From Streptomyces sp. NBC_00582 (GTDB lineage Bacteria > Actinomycetota > Actinomycetes > Streptomycetales > Streptomycetaceae), in NCBI RefSeq assembly GCF_036345155.1, contig NZ_CP107772.1:5270001-5334000 (forward strand): a stretch of DNA of 64,000 bases, read 5' to 3'. The notes beneath the pieces were generated by a model, which was given only the letters and a program-made list of their open reading frames with translations, searched no databases and was not told the origin of the DNA. Below, piece after piece: positions 42,861 to 50,871 of this stretch (its first letter is position 1; each line of letters opens with the position of its first letter). The translations under genes were made by a program, and so were the position numbers.

Positions 42861-44112
42861 CCGCGTCCGGGGTGCGGCGCGGGTCCACGGAGAAGGCGGT
42901 GCCCGGGGTGACGGCGATGCCGTGCGCGGCCGCGACGGCCGTGAAGGTGTCCGCGCGCCACGGGGCGGGCAGCTCCCACCAGGCGAAATAGGCGCGCGGG
43001 TCGGTTCGTGCGCGGAACCCCGCGAGCGTCTCGGCGAGGAGCGCCTGCCGTTGGGCCGCGTCCGCCCTCTTCTCCTCGACGAGCCGCTCGACGATCCCCT
43101 CCTCCACCCACCGCACGGCCGCCTCCACCGCGAACCGCCCCGCGCTCCACCCGCCGGACCGCACGGCGGCCCCCACGGCCTCCACCCGCCCGTGCGGTAC
43201 GACGAGGAAGCCGACGGTGAGCCCCGGCGCGACCCGTTTGGACAGCCCGTCGACGACATGGGTGAGGGCGGGCGCGTGGGCGGCGAAGGGGACGGCGTCG
43301 GGGTGGAGGAAGGACCAGATGCGGTCCTCCACCACGGGAACCCCCAAGTCGCCGACCGTCACGGCGAGTTCGTGCTTGCGTGCCTCGGTCGTGGTGGCCG
43401 AGGTCGGGTTGTGCAGGGTCGGCTGGAGGTAGAGCGCGGACAGGGGCGCGGCGCGATGGGCGGCGCGCAGCGCGTCGGGCCGCACCCCGCCCTCGTCGTC
43501 CCCGGCCAGCGGCACCAGCACCACGCCGAGCCGTCCGGCGATCTCCTTGACCAGCGGATACGTCAGCTCCTCCACCCCGACCCGGCCGCCGGGCCGCACA
43601 AGGGAGGCCAGGGCGGCGGCGATGGCCTGCCGGGCGTTGCCGGTGAACAGGAACCGGTCGGGTGCGGGCCGCCAGCCGGGCAGGGCGAGCAGCCGGGCGG
43701 CGGCCTCCCGGGCGGCGGCGGTCCCGGTGGCGGCGACCGCCCGCGAGGCCTCCGTCAGCACATCGGGCCGCAGCAGGGGCGCGAGAGCGGGTGCGAGCAG
43801 CTCGGACTGGCCCGGGACAAGGGGGTAGTTGAGCTCCAGATCGACGGGGGCGCCGGCACCCCGGGTCCGGGGTTCGGTGAGGGCCCGCCCCTGCTCCGCC
43901 TCCGGTGCGGCGCGGACGAAGGTGCCCCGCCCGACCTCGCCCACGACCAGTCCGCGCCGCACGAGTTCGCCGTAGATCCGCCCCGCGGTGGACGGCGCGA
44001 TGCGGTGCCGGCGCGCGAACCACCGCTGTGGGGGCAGTTGTTGGCCCGGCCGCAGCCGTCCCGAGGCGATGTCCCCGGCGATCCGGTCGGCGATGTCCCG
44101 GAAGTCCCCCAT
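42760..44112 (-). CDS. MocR/GntR-type regulator with aminotransferase domain
   Basis: A 450-residue protein. The N-terminal winged HTH (DIADRIAGDIASGRLRPGQQ, RRHRIAPSTAGRIYGELVRR) is fused to a fold-type I aminotransferase domain (LYLQPTLHNPTSATTTEARK, VPVVEDRIWSFLHPDAVPF). The Schiff-base Lys is in VVDGLSKRVAPGLTVGF. MocR proteins use PLP or its aldimines as effectors. It is divergent from an alpha/beta hydrolase gene, and two direct repeats lie in the 89-base gap, as for GabR and PdxR targets. Confidence 0.9.
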   Translation of the reverse strand: MGDFRDIADRIAGDIASGRLRPGQQLPPQRWFARRHRIAPSTAGRIYGELVRRGLVVGEVGRGTFVRAAPEAEQGRALTEPRTRGAGAPVDLELNYPLVPGQSELLAPALAPLLRPDVLTEASRAVAATGTAAAREAAARLLALPGWRPAPDRFLFTGNARQAIAAALASLVRPGGRVGVEELTYPLVKEIAGRLGVVLVPLAGDDEGGVRPDALRAAHRAAPLSALYLQPTLHNPTSATTTEARKHELAVTVGDLGVPVVEDRIWSFLHPDAVPFAAHAPALTHVVDGLSKRVAPGLTVGFLVVPHGRVEAVGAAVRSGGWSAGRFAVEAAVRWVEEGIVERLVEEKRADAAQRQALLAETLAGFRARTDPRAYFAWWELPAPWRADTFTAVAAAHGIAVTPGTAFSVDPRRTPDAVRLGLASAPQAELRRALRTLAAVAAAGPPATDR

Positions 44113-44140
44113 CCGACCTGCCCCCTTGGATCACCTCGCG

Positions 44141-44174
44141 ATTGCACCGAGGGCAAAGATCTTATTGCACCGAG
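44141..44174. promoter_or_regulatory. Direct-repeat operator and hydrolase promoter next to the MocR gene
   Basis: ATTGCACCGAG occurs at 44141-44151 and again at 44164-44174, 23 bases apart. The second copy contains TTGCAC, which with TAGGGT at 44189 (18-base spacing) makes a -35/-10 pair ending seven bases before the hydrolase ATG. A bound MocR dimer would cover this promoter. Confidence 0.65.
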
Positions 44175-44201
44175 CGGTGGAGCCCTCCTAGGGTCGCCGA
44201 C

Positions 44202-44987
44202 ATGACCCCCTTCCTCGCATACGAGGACAAAGGTGACGCCCATTCCCCGCGGCTGCCCCTCGTCCTCGTCCACGGCCATCCCTTCGACCGCACGATGTGG
44301 GCCCCGCAGATTGAGGCGTTCGCCCCAAGCCGCCGGGTGATCGCCCCCGATCTGCGCGGCTACGGCGCCTCCCCGGTCGTCCCCGGCACCACCCTGCTCT
44401 CCGACTTCACCGAGGACATCGCCGCGCTGCTGGACGAGCTGAAGGTGGAGGAGTTCGTGCTGGCGGGCCTGTCGATGGGCGGCCAGATCGCGCTGGACTG
44501 CTACGGGCGGTTCCCCGACCGCGTCCGGGGCCTGGTGCTCGCCGACACCTTCCCCGACCCCGAGACGCCCGCCGGCCGGCTCGCCCGCAACGAGACGGCC
44601 GACCGCCTCCTCGCCGAGGGCCTGCGCGGTTACGCCGACGAGGTCCTGGAGCGGATGGTCGCCCCCTACGCCGACGCGCCCGTCAAGGCGCACGTCCACC
44701 GCATGATGACCGGCACCTCCCCCGAGGGCGCCGCGGCGGCCCTGCGCGGCCGGGCCGAACGCCCCGACTACCGCCCCCTCCTGCCCCGCGTCACCGCCCC
44801 CGCCCTGGTCGTGGTGGGTGCCGACGACACGTACACCCCCGTGACGGACGCGCGGGCGATGCACGCGGCCCTCCCCGACGCGGTCCTGCACGTCGTCGAG
44901 GGCGCGGCCCACCTGCCGAACCTGGAACGCCCCGAGGAGTTCAACAGGGCCCTGGCGGCCTTCCTGGACCGGATCGACGCGGCGTAA
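44202..44987 (+). CDS. Alpha/beta hydrolase
   Basis: A 261-residue alpha/beta hydrolase: oxyanion region LVLVHGHPFDRTMW, nucleophile elbow LAGLSMGGQIALDCYG (Ser), acid in VVGADDTYTP (Asp) and catalytic His in VVEGAAHLPNLERPEEF. The catalytic triad is intact. Fifty-plus cap residues suggest an esterase or peroxidase-like member; the substrate is unknown. Probably controlled by the divergent MocR protein and transcribed without a leader. Confidence 0.9.
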   Translation: MTPFLAYEDKGDAHSPRLPLVLVHGHPFDRTMWAPQIEAFAPSRRVIAPDLRGYGASPVVPGTTLLSDFTEDIAALLDELKVEEFVLAGLSMGGQIALDCYGRFPDRVRGLVLADTFPDPETPAGRLARNETADRLLAEGLRGYADEVLERMVAPYADAPVKAHVHRMMTGTSPEGAAAALRGRAERPDYRPLLPRVTAPALVVVGADDTYTPVTDARAMHAALPDAVLHVVEGAAHLPNLERPEEFNRALAAFLDRIDAA

Positions 44988-45030
44988 TCCCTTGGCCGGG
45001 GGCCCGGCCGCCCGGCTAGCGTGCCCGTCC

Positions 45031-45405
45031 ATGAACACCGTGCCGAAGAAGGCCACGACGCCGAACAGGACGACCACTCTCTGGCGCCCCACCGGGCCCG
45101 AGGAGCTGGCGCTCGTGGAGGCGTCCGGGTGGACGGCGTGGCCGCCCCGGCTGCCCGAGCAGCCGATCTTCTACCCGGTGCTGAACGAGGACTACGCGGT
45201 GCGGATCGCCCGGGACTGGAACGTGCCCGCCTCCGGCCGCGGATACGTCACGCGGTTCGAGGTCGACACGGAGTTCCTGCGGAGGTACCCGGTGCGGCAG
45301 GCCGGGGGAGAGACCATCCTGGAGCTGTGGGTACCCGCGGAGGAGCTCGATGACTTCAACGCGCACATCGTCGGGCGCATCGAGGTCGTCCGGGAGTTCG
45401 GCTGA
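45031..45405 (+). CDS. Conserved hypothetical protein (often labelled ADP-ribosylation/crystallin J1-like)
   Basis: A 124-residue protein: TLWRPTGPEELALVEASGWT, PEQPIFYPVLNEDYAVRIAR, then GYVTRFEVDTEFLRRYPVRQ and ELWVPAEELDDFNAHIVGRI. It matches a short family that is common in actinobacteria and carries the crystallin J1 label in some annotations, but it lacks the acidic metal motifs of real ADP-ribosylglycohydrolases. The function is unknown. The next gene starts inside its 3' end. Confidence 0.75.
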   Translation: MNTVPKKATTPNRTTTLWRPTGPEELALVEASGWTAWPPRLPEQPIFYPVLNEDYAVRIARDWNVPASGRGYVTRFEVDTEFLRRYPVRQAGGETILELWVPAEELDDFNAHIVGRIEVVREFG

Positions 45406-46420
45406 CCTGTTCCCCGACCTGTTGCCCGACCTGTTCCCCGACCGGTTCCCACCCCTGTTCGCCGCGGGGACGAGGTGGCGGGCCCTCGGCGCCCGGGGCG
45501 CGGGAGCGGTGCTCGCCGGGGTGAGCGGGGTCGTGGCGTGCCGGGCCCTCGACACCGACGCCGTCACCCCCGTACCGCAGCTCCTGGCGTTTCTGCCCTG
45601 GCTGCTCGTGCCTGCGGGCGGCGCGGCCGGGGTCGCCGTGCTCGCGCGGTGGTGGCCCGGGGCGGTGTGGGCAGGCGTGGCGCTCGGGCTGCTGGCCTGG
45701 TACCTCCAGCCGTACGGGGGCGGGGACGGGCCCGGGGGGACGCCCGTCGCGGAGGTGCGGGTGCTCACCTCCAACGTCGAGTTCGGGTGGGCGACCGGCT
45801 CGCTGATCCCGGTGGTGCGACGGGAGAAGCCGGACGTCGTGTTCGTGCAGGAGTGCCCCTTGGCCTGTCAGGCGGCGGTGCGCGAGGAGTTGGGGACCTC
45901 GCACCCGTACCGGGCCGCCGTGCCGGGGGAGGGGTCCGCGGGGTCGCTGATCCTCAGCCGGTTCCCGCTCACGCCCGTCGAGGGGGTGGCCGGGAACATG
46001 GGGATGCCGGGGGCCGTGGCCGAGGTCGACGGGCATCCCGTACGGCTCCAGCTCGCGCACCCCGAGCCACCGCTGCCCCGGCAGATCGGGCTGTGGAAGC
46101 GGGAACTGGGGCGGCTGCGGGACTTCGCCGCCCGCGCCCGGCGGGAGGGCGGTCCGCTCGTGCTCGCGGGGGACTTCAACGCCACCCGGGACCACGCCGC
46201 CTTCCGCCGCGTCCTGGACACGGGGCTGCGGGACGCCGCCCGGTCGGCCGGAGCCGGCCGCGCTCCGAGCTGGCCGAGCCGGACGGCACCCGTGTTCGGC
46301 GCGCAGATCGACCATGTGCTGGTGTCGAAGGAGTTCTCCGCCCGCCGCGCCCGCTTCCTCCACCTCGACGGCACCGACCACCGCGCCCTGCTCGTGGATC
46401 TCACCCTCCACCGGCCCTGA
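45350..46420 (+). CDS. Membrane-anchored endonuclease/exonuclease/phosphatase family protein
   Basis: A 356-residue protein. The ATG at 45350 has GGAGGAG five bases upstream although it lies inside the preceding gene (56-base overlap in another frame). The N-terminus contains a repeat DLFPDLLPDLFPDRFP encoded by near-identical 15-base units, then two to three transmembrane helices. The catalytic EEP motifs are complete: VLTSNVEFG, VVFVQEC, LVLAGDFNATRD, AQIDHVLVS and GTDHRALLV. The domain faces outside and probably cuts phosphodiesters. Confidence 0.87.
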   Translation: MTSTRTSSGASRSSGSSADLFPDLLPDLFPDRFPPLFAAGTRWRALGARGAGAVLAGVSGVVACRALDTDAVTPVPQLLAFLPWLLVPAGGAAGVAVLARWWPGAVWAGVALGLLAWYLQPYGGGDGPGGTPVAEVRVLTSNVEFGWATGSLIPVVRREKPDVVFVQECPLACQAAVREELGTSHPYRAAVPGEGSAGSLILSRFPLTPVEGVAGNMGMPGAVAEVDGHPVRLQLAHPEPPLPRQIGLWKRELGRLRDFAARARREGGPLVLAGDFNATRDHAAFRRVLDTGLRDAARSAGAGRAPSWPSRTAPVFGAQIDHVLVSKEFSARRARFLHLDGTDHRALLVDLTLHRP

Positions 46421-46431
46421 CGGGCCCGCGC

Positions 46432-46569
46432 GACCGGCCTTGAGGCACCGCCGAGACCGGCCTTGAGGCACCGGCGAGACCGGCCCTGAGGCACCGGCGA
46501 GACCGGCCTTGAGGCACCCGCGAGACCGGCCCTCATGCCCCGCCGAGACCGGCCCTCATGCCCCCGCAC
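46432..46569. repeat. Six tandem 23-bp repeats
   Basis: Units of 23 bases starting at 46432, 46455, 46478, 46501, 46524 and 46547. The first four are nearly identical (GACCGGCC, then T/CTGAGGCAC, then C/GG/CCGA). The last two change the middle to TCATGCCC. They fill the gap between the EEP gene and the FUSC gene. There are no spacers, so it is not a CRISPR array. Confidence 0.85.
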
Positions 46570-46590
46570 GGCCGTGCCCATAATGAGCCC

Positions 46591-48543
46591 ATGTCCCGCG
46601 AGTTCCCCATCGGCCTCACGCCTCCCGACTGGCTGGTGCGGAACCTTCGGCCCCAGCCCGCCCCCGTCAACCGGGCCGCCGTGGCCCGCGCCGCCGTCGC
46701 CATGACCCTCCCCCTCGCGATCGGCCTGGCGGTGGGGCAGCCCGCGTACGGGGCCCTCGCGTCGATGGGCGCCCTGTCGGGCGTCATCGGCGACACCGCC
46801 GACGCCTACCGCATGCGGATCCTCAACATCGCGATCCCCCAGCTGTTCGGCGCCGTCGGCATCACGCTCGGCGCGGCCGTGTACGGCCAGGGGTGGCTGG
46901 CCGTCGTCGCCGTCACCGGCGTCGCCCTGGTCTCCGGGATGATCTCGACGATCGGGGCGGTGGCGTCCGTCTCCGGGCTGCTCCTCCTGCTGAACTCCGT
47001 CGTCGGGGCCGGGCTGCCGATGCCCGGCGCGTGGTGGCTGGCTCCGCTGCTCATGTCCGGCGGCGGACTGCTCGTCCTCCTCCTCGCCCTGCTGGCCTGG
47101 CCGCTGCGCTCCGGGGTGCCGGAACGCACCGCCGTCGCGGCCACCTACCGCACGGTCGCCGATCTGCTGGCCGCCTGCGGCAGCCCCGTCCCGGGCGCGT
47201 ACGAGGACGCCCGCCACACCGTCACCCAGTCGCTGAACCAGTCGTACGACCTCGTCCTCGCCCGGCGCGCCCGCCACCACGGCCGCAGCCCCGAACTCGC
47301 CCGGCTGCTCGCCCAGTTGAACGCCATCACCCCGGTCGTCGAGGCCGCACCCGCCGCCCATCTCCACGGCAGGCCGCTGCCGCCGGAGGTCCCGGCGGCC
47401 GTGCACCACCTGGCGCGGGCGATCGAGACCGGCTTCAGCGGCCCCCTCGCCCTCACACTCCCCGTGCCCGGCTCGGAGACCGGCCGGGCCGTCGACCACG
47501 CGCTCCGGCACGCCGCCGAGGTGGTGACCGCACCCGGCATCGACCCTCCCCACGGACCCGAGGACGACCGCCTGGGCCGCCCGGCCCGCCTCGGCACCCG
47601 CACCGCCCGGGCCGCCCGCAACGTCGCCCTCTCCGCCGCCTCCTGGCGGTACGGGCTGCGGCTCGCCCTGTGCATCGGCCTGGCCCAGGTGCTGGTGTCG
47701 ACCGTCCCGGTCCCCCGCTCCTACTGGGTGGCCCTGACCATCACCTTCGTCCTCAAGCCCGACTTCGGCTCGGTGTTCTCCCGGGCCCTACTGCGCGCGC
47801 TCGGCACGGTCGCCGGCCTGGTGGTCGCGGCCGCGGTCCTCTCCCAGGTGCCGCGCGGCTGGTGGGACGTACCCGTGATGCTGGTCCTCGCGCCGCTCAT
47901 CCCCGCCCTCACCCCGCGCGGCTACGGCTACCAGACGGCCGCGATCACCCCGGTGATCCTGCTCCTGTCGGACGTCCTCAACCACCAGGGCACCGGCCTG
48001 CTGCTCCCCCGCCTGGTCGACTCGCTGATCGGCTGCGGCATCGCGCTGGTCGCCGGCTACCTCCTCTGGCCGGAGAGCTGGCACACCCGGGTGGGCGACA
48101 AACTGGCCGACGCGGTCGCGGACACCGCGCGGTACGTCGACGCGGCCTTCGGCCCGGACGTCGACCCGGCCGCCCGCGCCCGGATGCGCCGCCGGCTCTA
48201 CCGCGATCTGTCCGTCGTCCGTACGGAGTTCCAGCGGGCCCTGACCGAGCCGCCGCCCACCGGCAGCCGGGCCGCCGCCTGGTGGCCGCTGGTCGTCGCG
48301 GTGGAACGGATCGTGGACGCGACGACGGCGGCCCGGGTCCGTGTGAAACACGGAGCCGAACCGCCGTCGGGGCCGGAACTCGCCCAGGTCACGCTCCAGC
48401 TGCGGGAACTGGCGCGGGGGCTACGGGACACCGAGACCCTCTATCCCGTCCGCACCGACCTCACCGGCCCGGCGGACAGCGTCCTGGAACCGTTGCGCCA
48501 GGAGGTCGCCGCGGCGAGGGCGATCACCTCACCCTCGGGCTGA
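46591..48543 (+). CDS. FUSC-family membrane transporter
   Basis: A 650-residue protein with two membrane blocks of about six helices each (residues 30-180 and 350-510), the fusaric acid resistance/aromatic acid exporter layout. Landmarks are AVGQPAYGALASMGALSGVI in the first block and VPVPRSYWVALTITFVLKPD with PDFGSVFSRALLRALGTVAG in the second, then a cytoplasmic C-terminal helical domain. A -10-like CATAAT ends six bases before the ATG. Its TGA directly abuts the reverse-strand TGA of the next gene (TGATCA). Confidence 0.9.
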   Translation: MSREFPIGLTPPDWLVRNLRPQPAPVNRAAVARAAVAMTLPLAIGLAVGQPAYGALASMGALSGVIGDTADAYRMRILNIAIPQLFGAVGITLGAAVYGQGWLAVVAVTGVALVSGMISTIGAVASVSGLLLLLNSVVGAGLPMPGAWWLAPLLMSGGGLLVLLLALLAWPLRSGVPERTAVAATYRTVADLLAACGSPVPGAYEDARHTVTQSLNQSYDLVLARRARHHGRSPELARLLAQLNAITPVVEAAPAAHLHGRPLPPEVPAAVHHLARAIETGFSGPLALTLPVPGSETGRAVDHALRHAAEVVTAPGIDPPHGPEDDRLGRPARLGTRTARAARNVALSAASWRYGLRLALCIGLAQVLVSTVPVPRSYWVALTITFVLKPDFGSVFSRALLRALGTVAGLVVAAAVLSQVPRGWWDVPVMLVLAPLIPALTPRGYGYQTAAITPVILLLSDVLNHQGTGLLLPRLVDSLIGCGIALVAGYLLWPESWHTRVGDKLADAVADTARYVDAAFGPDVDPAARARMRRRLYRDLSVVRTEFQRALTEPPPTGSRAAAWWPLVVAVERIVDATTAARVRVKHGAEPPSGPELAQVTLQLRELARGLRDTETLYPVRTDLTGPADSVLEPLRQEVAAARAITSPSG

Positions 48544-50604
48544 TCAGGCGCCGATGTCGCAGCCGTCCGCGCGCCACACCGCCACGACCGCCGGACGGAC
48601 GATCTTCCCGGGCCCGTCGGGCCAGGTGCTGGCCGGCTTCTCGACGGACGCCCCGTCGATCTCGCCCGGGTGCTGCACGGCGACCAGGACGCGCCGGTCC
48701 TGGATGACGGGACCGCAGGTCTCCGCACCGGTCGGCACCGTCAGGAACTGCTTGAGCTCACCGCGCCGCGCACCACGCGTGGCCACGCCGAAGAGGCCGT
48801 CGTGGGAGCCGAGCTGGTTGCCGTCGGTGGAGATCCACAGGTTGCCGTGCGGGTCGAAGGCCACGTTGTCCGGGCAGGAGATCGGGCTGACGTCGTCCTT
48901 GGGGAACCCGGCGAAGTAGGTCGCGGGGTCGTCGGGGTCACCCGCGACGAGGAACAGCGACCAGGCGAACGAGGTGCTCTCCGGGCGGTTCCGGCGCTCG
49001 GTCAGCTCCAGGATGTGCCCGTGCTTGTTGGCGTTGCGCGGGTTGGCCTCGTCGGCCTTGGCGTTCGCGCCGACACCGCGGTTGGAGTTGTTGGTGAGGG
49101 CGACGTACACCTTGCCGGAGACCGGCGAGGGCTGGATGTCCTCGGGACGGTCCATCTTCGTGGCGCCCACCTTGTCGCCGGCGAGCCGCGTGAAGACGAA
49201 GACCTCCTCCGCGCTCATCCCCTCGACGTGCGAGACGGCGCCCTTCGCGGTGGCGGTGGCCAGCGGGATCCACTCGCCGCTGCCGTCGAACTCGCCGTCG
49301 GCGGGGAGCCGGCCCGTGCCGTCGATCTCGATGGCCGGGGAGTCGCCGGTGAGCTTGGCGACGTACAGGGTGCCCTCGTCGAGCAGCGACAGGTTGTGCT
49401 CGCGCACGGCCCTGCTCGACCCCTTCTTCATGCGCTTGCTGCCGACGAACTTGTAGAAGTAGTCGAAGCGCTCGTCGTCACCGGAGTAGACGACCGGCCG
49501 CCCGTCCTCGGTGAGCCGCACGGTCGCGGCCTCGTGCTTGAACCGCCCGAGGGCGGTGCGCTTGCGCGGCGTGGAGGTCGGGTCGTACGGATCGAACTCC
49601 ACGACATACCCGAACCGATGCACCTCGTTCGGCTCCTGGGCGACGTCGAACCGCTTGTCGAACCGCTCCCACTTGCGCTCGGTGGCGCCGGTGCCGATGC
49701 CGTACCGCTTGTCGGTGGCGCGGGAGGAGTGGGCGAAGTACTGGTTGAAGTTCTCCTCGCCGTGCAGGGTCGTCCCCCATGGGGTGGTGCCGCCCGAGCA
49801 GTTGTTGAGGGTGCCGAGGACCTTGGTGCCGGTCGGGTCGACGGAGGTCTTCAGCAGGTCGGACCCGGCGGCGGGCCCCGTGAGCCGGAACTCGGTCGTG
49901 GCGGTGACGCGCCGGTTCAGCGGGTGCCGGGACACGGCCGTGAGCGCCCCCGTCCTCCGGTCCTCCTCCACGACGACGGCGGCGAGGCCGTGCGCGGCCC
50001 AGGCGACCTCCACCTGCTGCCGGGTCGGGTTGGCGGCGTCGTACCCCCGGAACATGAGCACTTCATCCGTGTACTCGTGGTTGGCCACGAGAAGCTGCCG
50101 CCGGTGCTCGCCCGGGAGGGGCAGCAGGGCGAGGAAGTCGTTGTTGTAGCCGAACTGGCCGGCCTGCGCCGCCGCCGTCTGGTTCTCCGGGTCGAAGGCG
50201 GGCGCGCCGCGCAGGATGGGCTCGCCCCAGCGGATCACGACGTTCTGCCGGTACCCGTCCGGGACGGTGACGGCGTCGGCGGTGTTCGGCGGGACCGGCG
50301 TGAAGCGGAGGCCACGGGCGCCGGTGGCCGGTTTCTTCTTCTCGGCGGCCTGCGCGGGCGCGGCGGCGGCGGGCAGCGCGCCGGCCGCTCCCGCGGTGGC
50401 GGCGACGGTCACGACGGCGGCGGCGCGCATCATGCCGCGGCGGCTCAGGGCCCGGGCGATGACGTCACCGACGTACTCGTTGGCGCTGGTGTTGGGCACC
50501 TCGTGGAAACAGGCGTCACCACACCGGAAACGGCAGGTCATGGCGGAACGTCCACCGGGGTGGGACTGGGACGGCGTTCCGATCAGCGGCAGCAGCTTGC
50601 GCAC
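48544..50604 (-). CDS. PhoX-family (DUF839) Tat-exported alkaline phosphatase
   Basis: A 686-residue protein; the GTG at 50604 has a GGGGAGAG ribosome site. A long n-region ends in a twin-arginine signal (SRRGMMRAAAVVTVAATA, about residues 54-72). The PhoX domain follows: FGYNNDFLALLPLPGEHRRQ, LLVANHEYTDEVLMF, NNCSGGTTPWGTTLHGEENF, VVYSGDDERFDYFYKFVG, MDRPEDIQPSPVSGKVYVAL and DNVAFDPHGNLWISTDGN. These calcium/iron enzymes release phosphate from monoesters outside the cell. A PHO box lies upstream, so phosphate limitation probably induces it. Confidence 0.92.
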   Translation of the reverse strand: MRKLLPLIGTPSQSHPGGRSAMTCRFRCGDACFHEVPNTSANEYVGDVIARALSRRGMMRAAAVVTVAATAGAAGALPAAAAPAQAAEKKKPATGARGLRFTPVPPNTADAVTVPDGYRQNVVIRWGEPILRGAPAFDPENQTAAAQAGQFGYNNDFLALLPLPGEHRRQLLVANHEYTDEVLMFRGYDAANPTRQQVEVAWAAHGLAAVVVEEDRRTGALTAVSRHPLNRRVTATTEFRLTGPAAGSDLLKTSVDPTGTKVLGTLNNCSGGTTPWGTTLHGEENFNQYFAHSSRATDKRYGIGTGATERKWERFDKRFDVAQEPNEVHRFGYVVEFDPYDPTSTPRKRTALGRFKHEAATVRLTEDGRPVVYSGDDERFDYFYKFVGSKRMKKGSSRAVREHNLSLLDEGTLYVAKLTGDSPAIEIDGTGRLPADGEFDGSGEWIPLATATAKGAVSHVEGMSAEEVFVFTRLAGDKVGATKMDRPEDIQPSPVSGKVYVALTNNSNRGVGANAKADEANPRNANKHGHILELTERRNRPESTSFAWSLFLVAGDPDDPATYFAGFPKDDVSPISCPDNVAFDPHGNLWISTDGNQLGSHDGLFGVATRGARRGELKQFLTVPTGAETCGPVIQDRRVLVAVQHPGEIDGASVEKPASTWPDGPGKIVRPAVVAVWRADGCDIGA

Positions 50605-50676
50605 CTTTACTCTCCCCTTGCGTGCCCTTGGTGTGAGCGTGACGGTAGGGGCACGTATGTGCGCAGGCGCGGCGGC

Positions 50677-50698
50677 GGGGTGAACGGGTGGTGAATCC
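50677..50698 (-). promoter_or_regulatory. PHO box (PhoP site) upstream of the PhoX gene
   Basis: Two consecutive 11-base direct repeat units on the minus strand, GGATTCACCAC and CCGTTCACCCC, match the GTTCACC core of Streptomyces PhoP repeats. They lie 73 bases before the start codon. Confidence 0.65.
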
Positions 50699-50871
50699 CC
50701 GGTGGCGTCGGGGGAGTTGGGGCGGGCCGACGGATGGCCGGGAGGCGGTGTTGACACACCCCGCTTCCCCTCACTCACCCCTGCCCAAGATCGCCACTTC
50801 GGGCCGCTAACCTTACGTGTCCGTCCTGGCCAGGGATTGACGGGCTTCAACTCACGCGAAGGGTTGCGCGC

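Noticed and set aside
46432..46569. CRISPR array
   Set aside because: The 23-bp units are directly adjacent with no spacers, and there are no cas genes.
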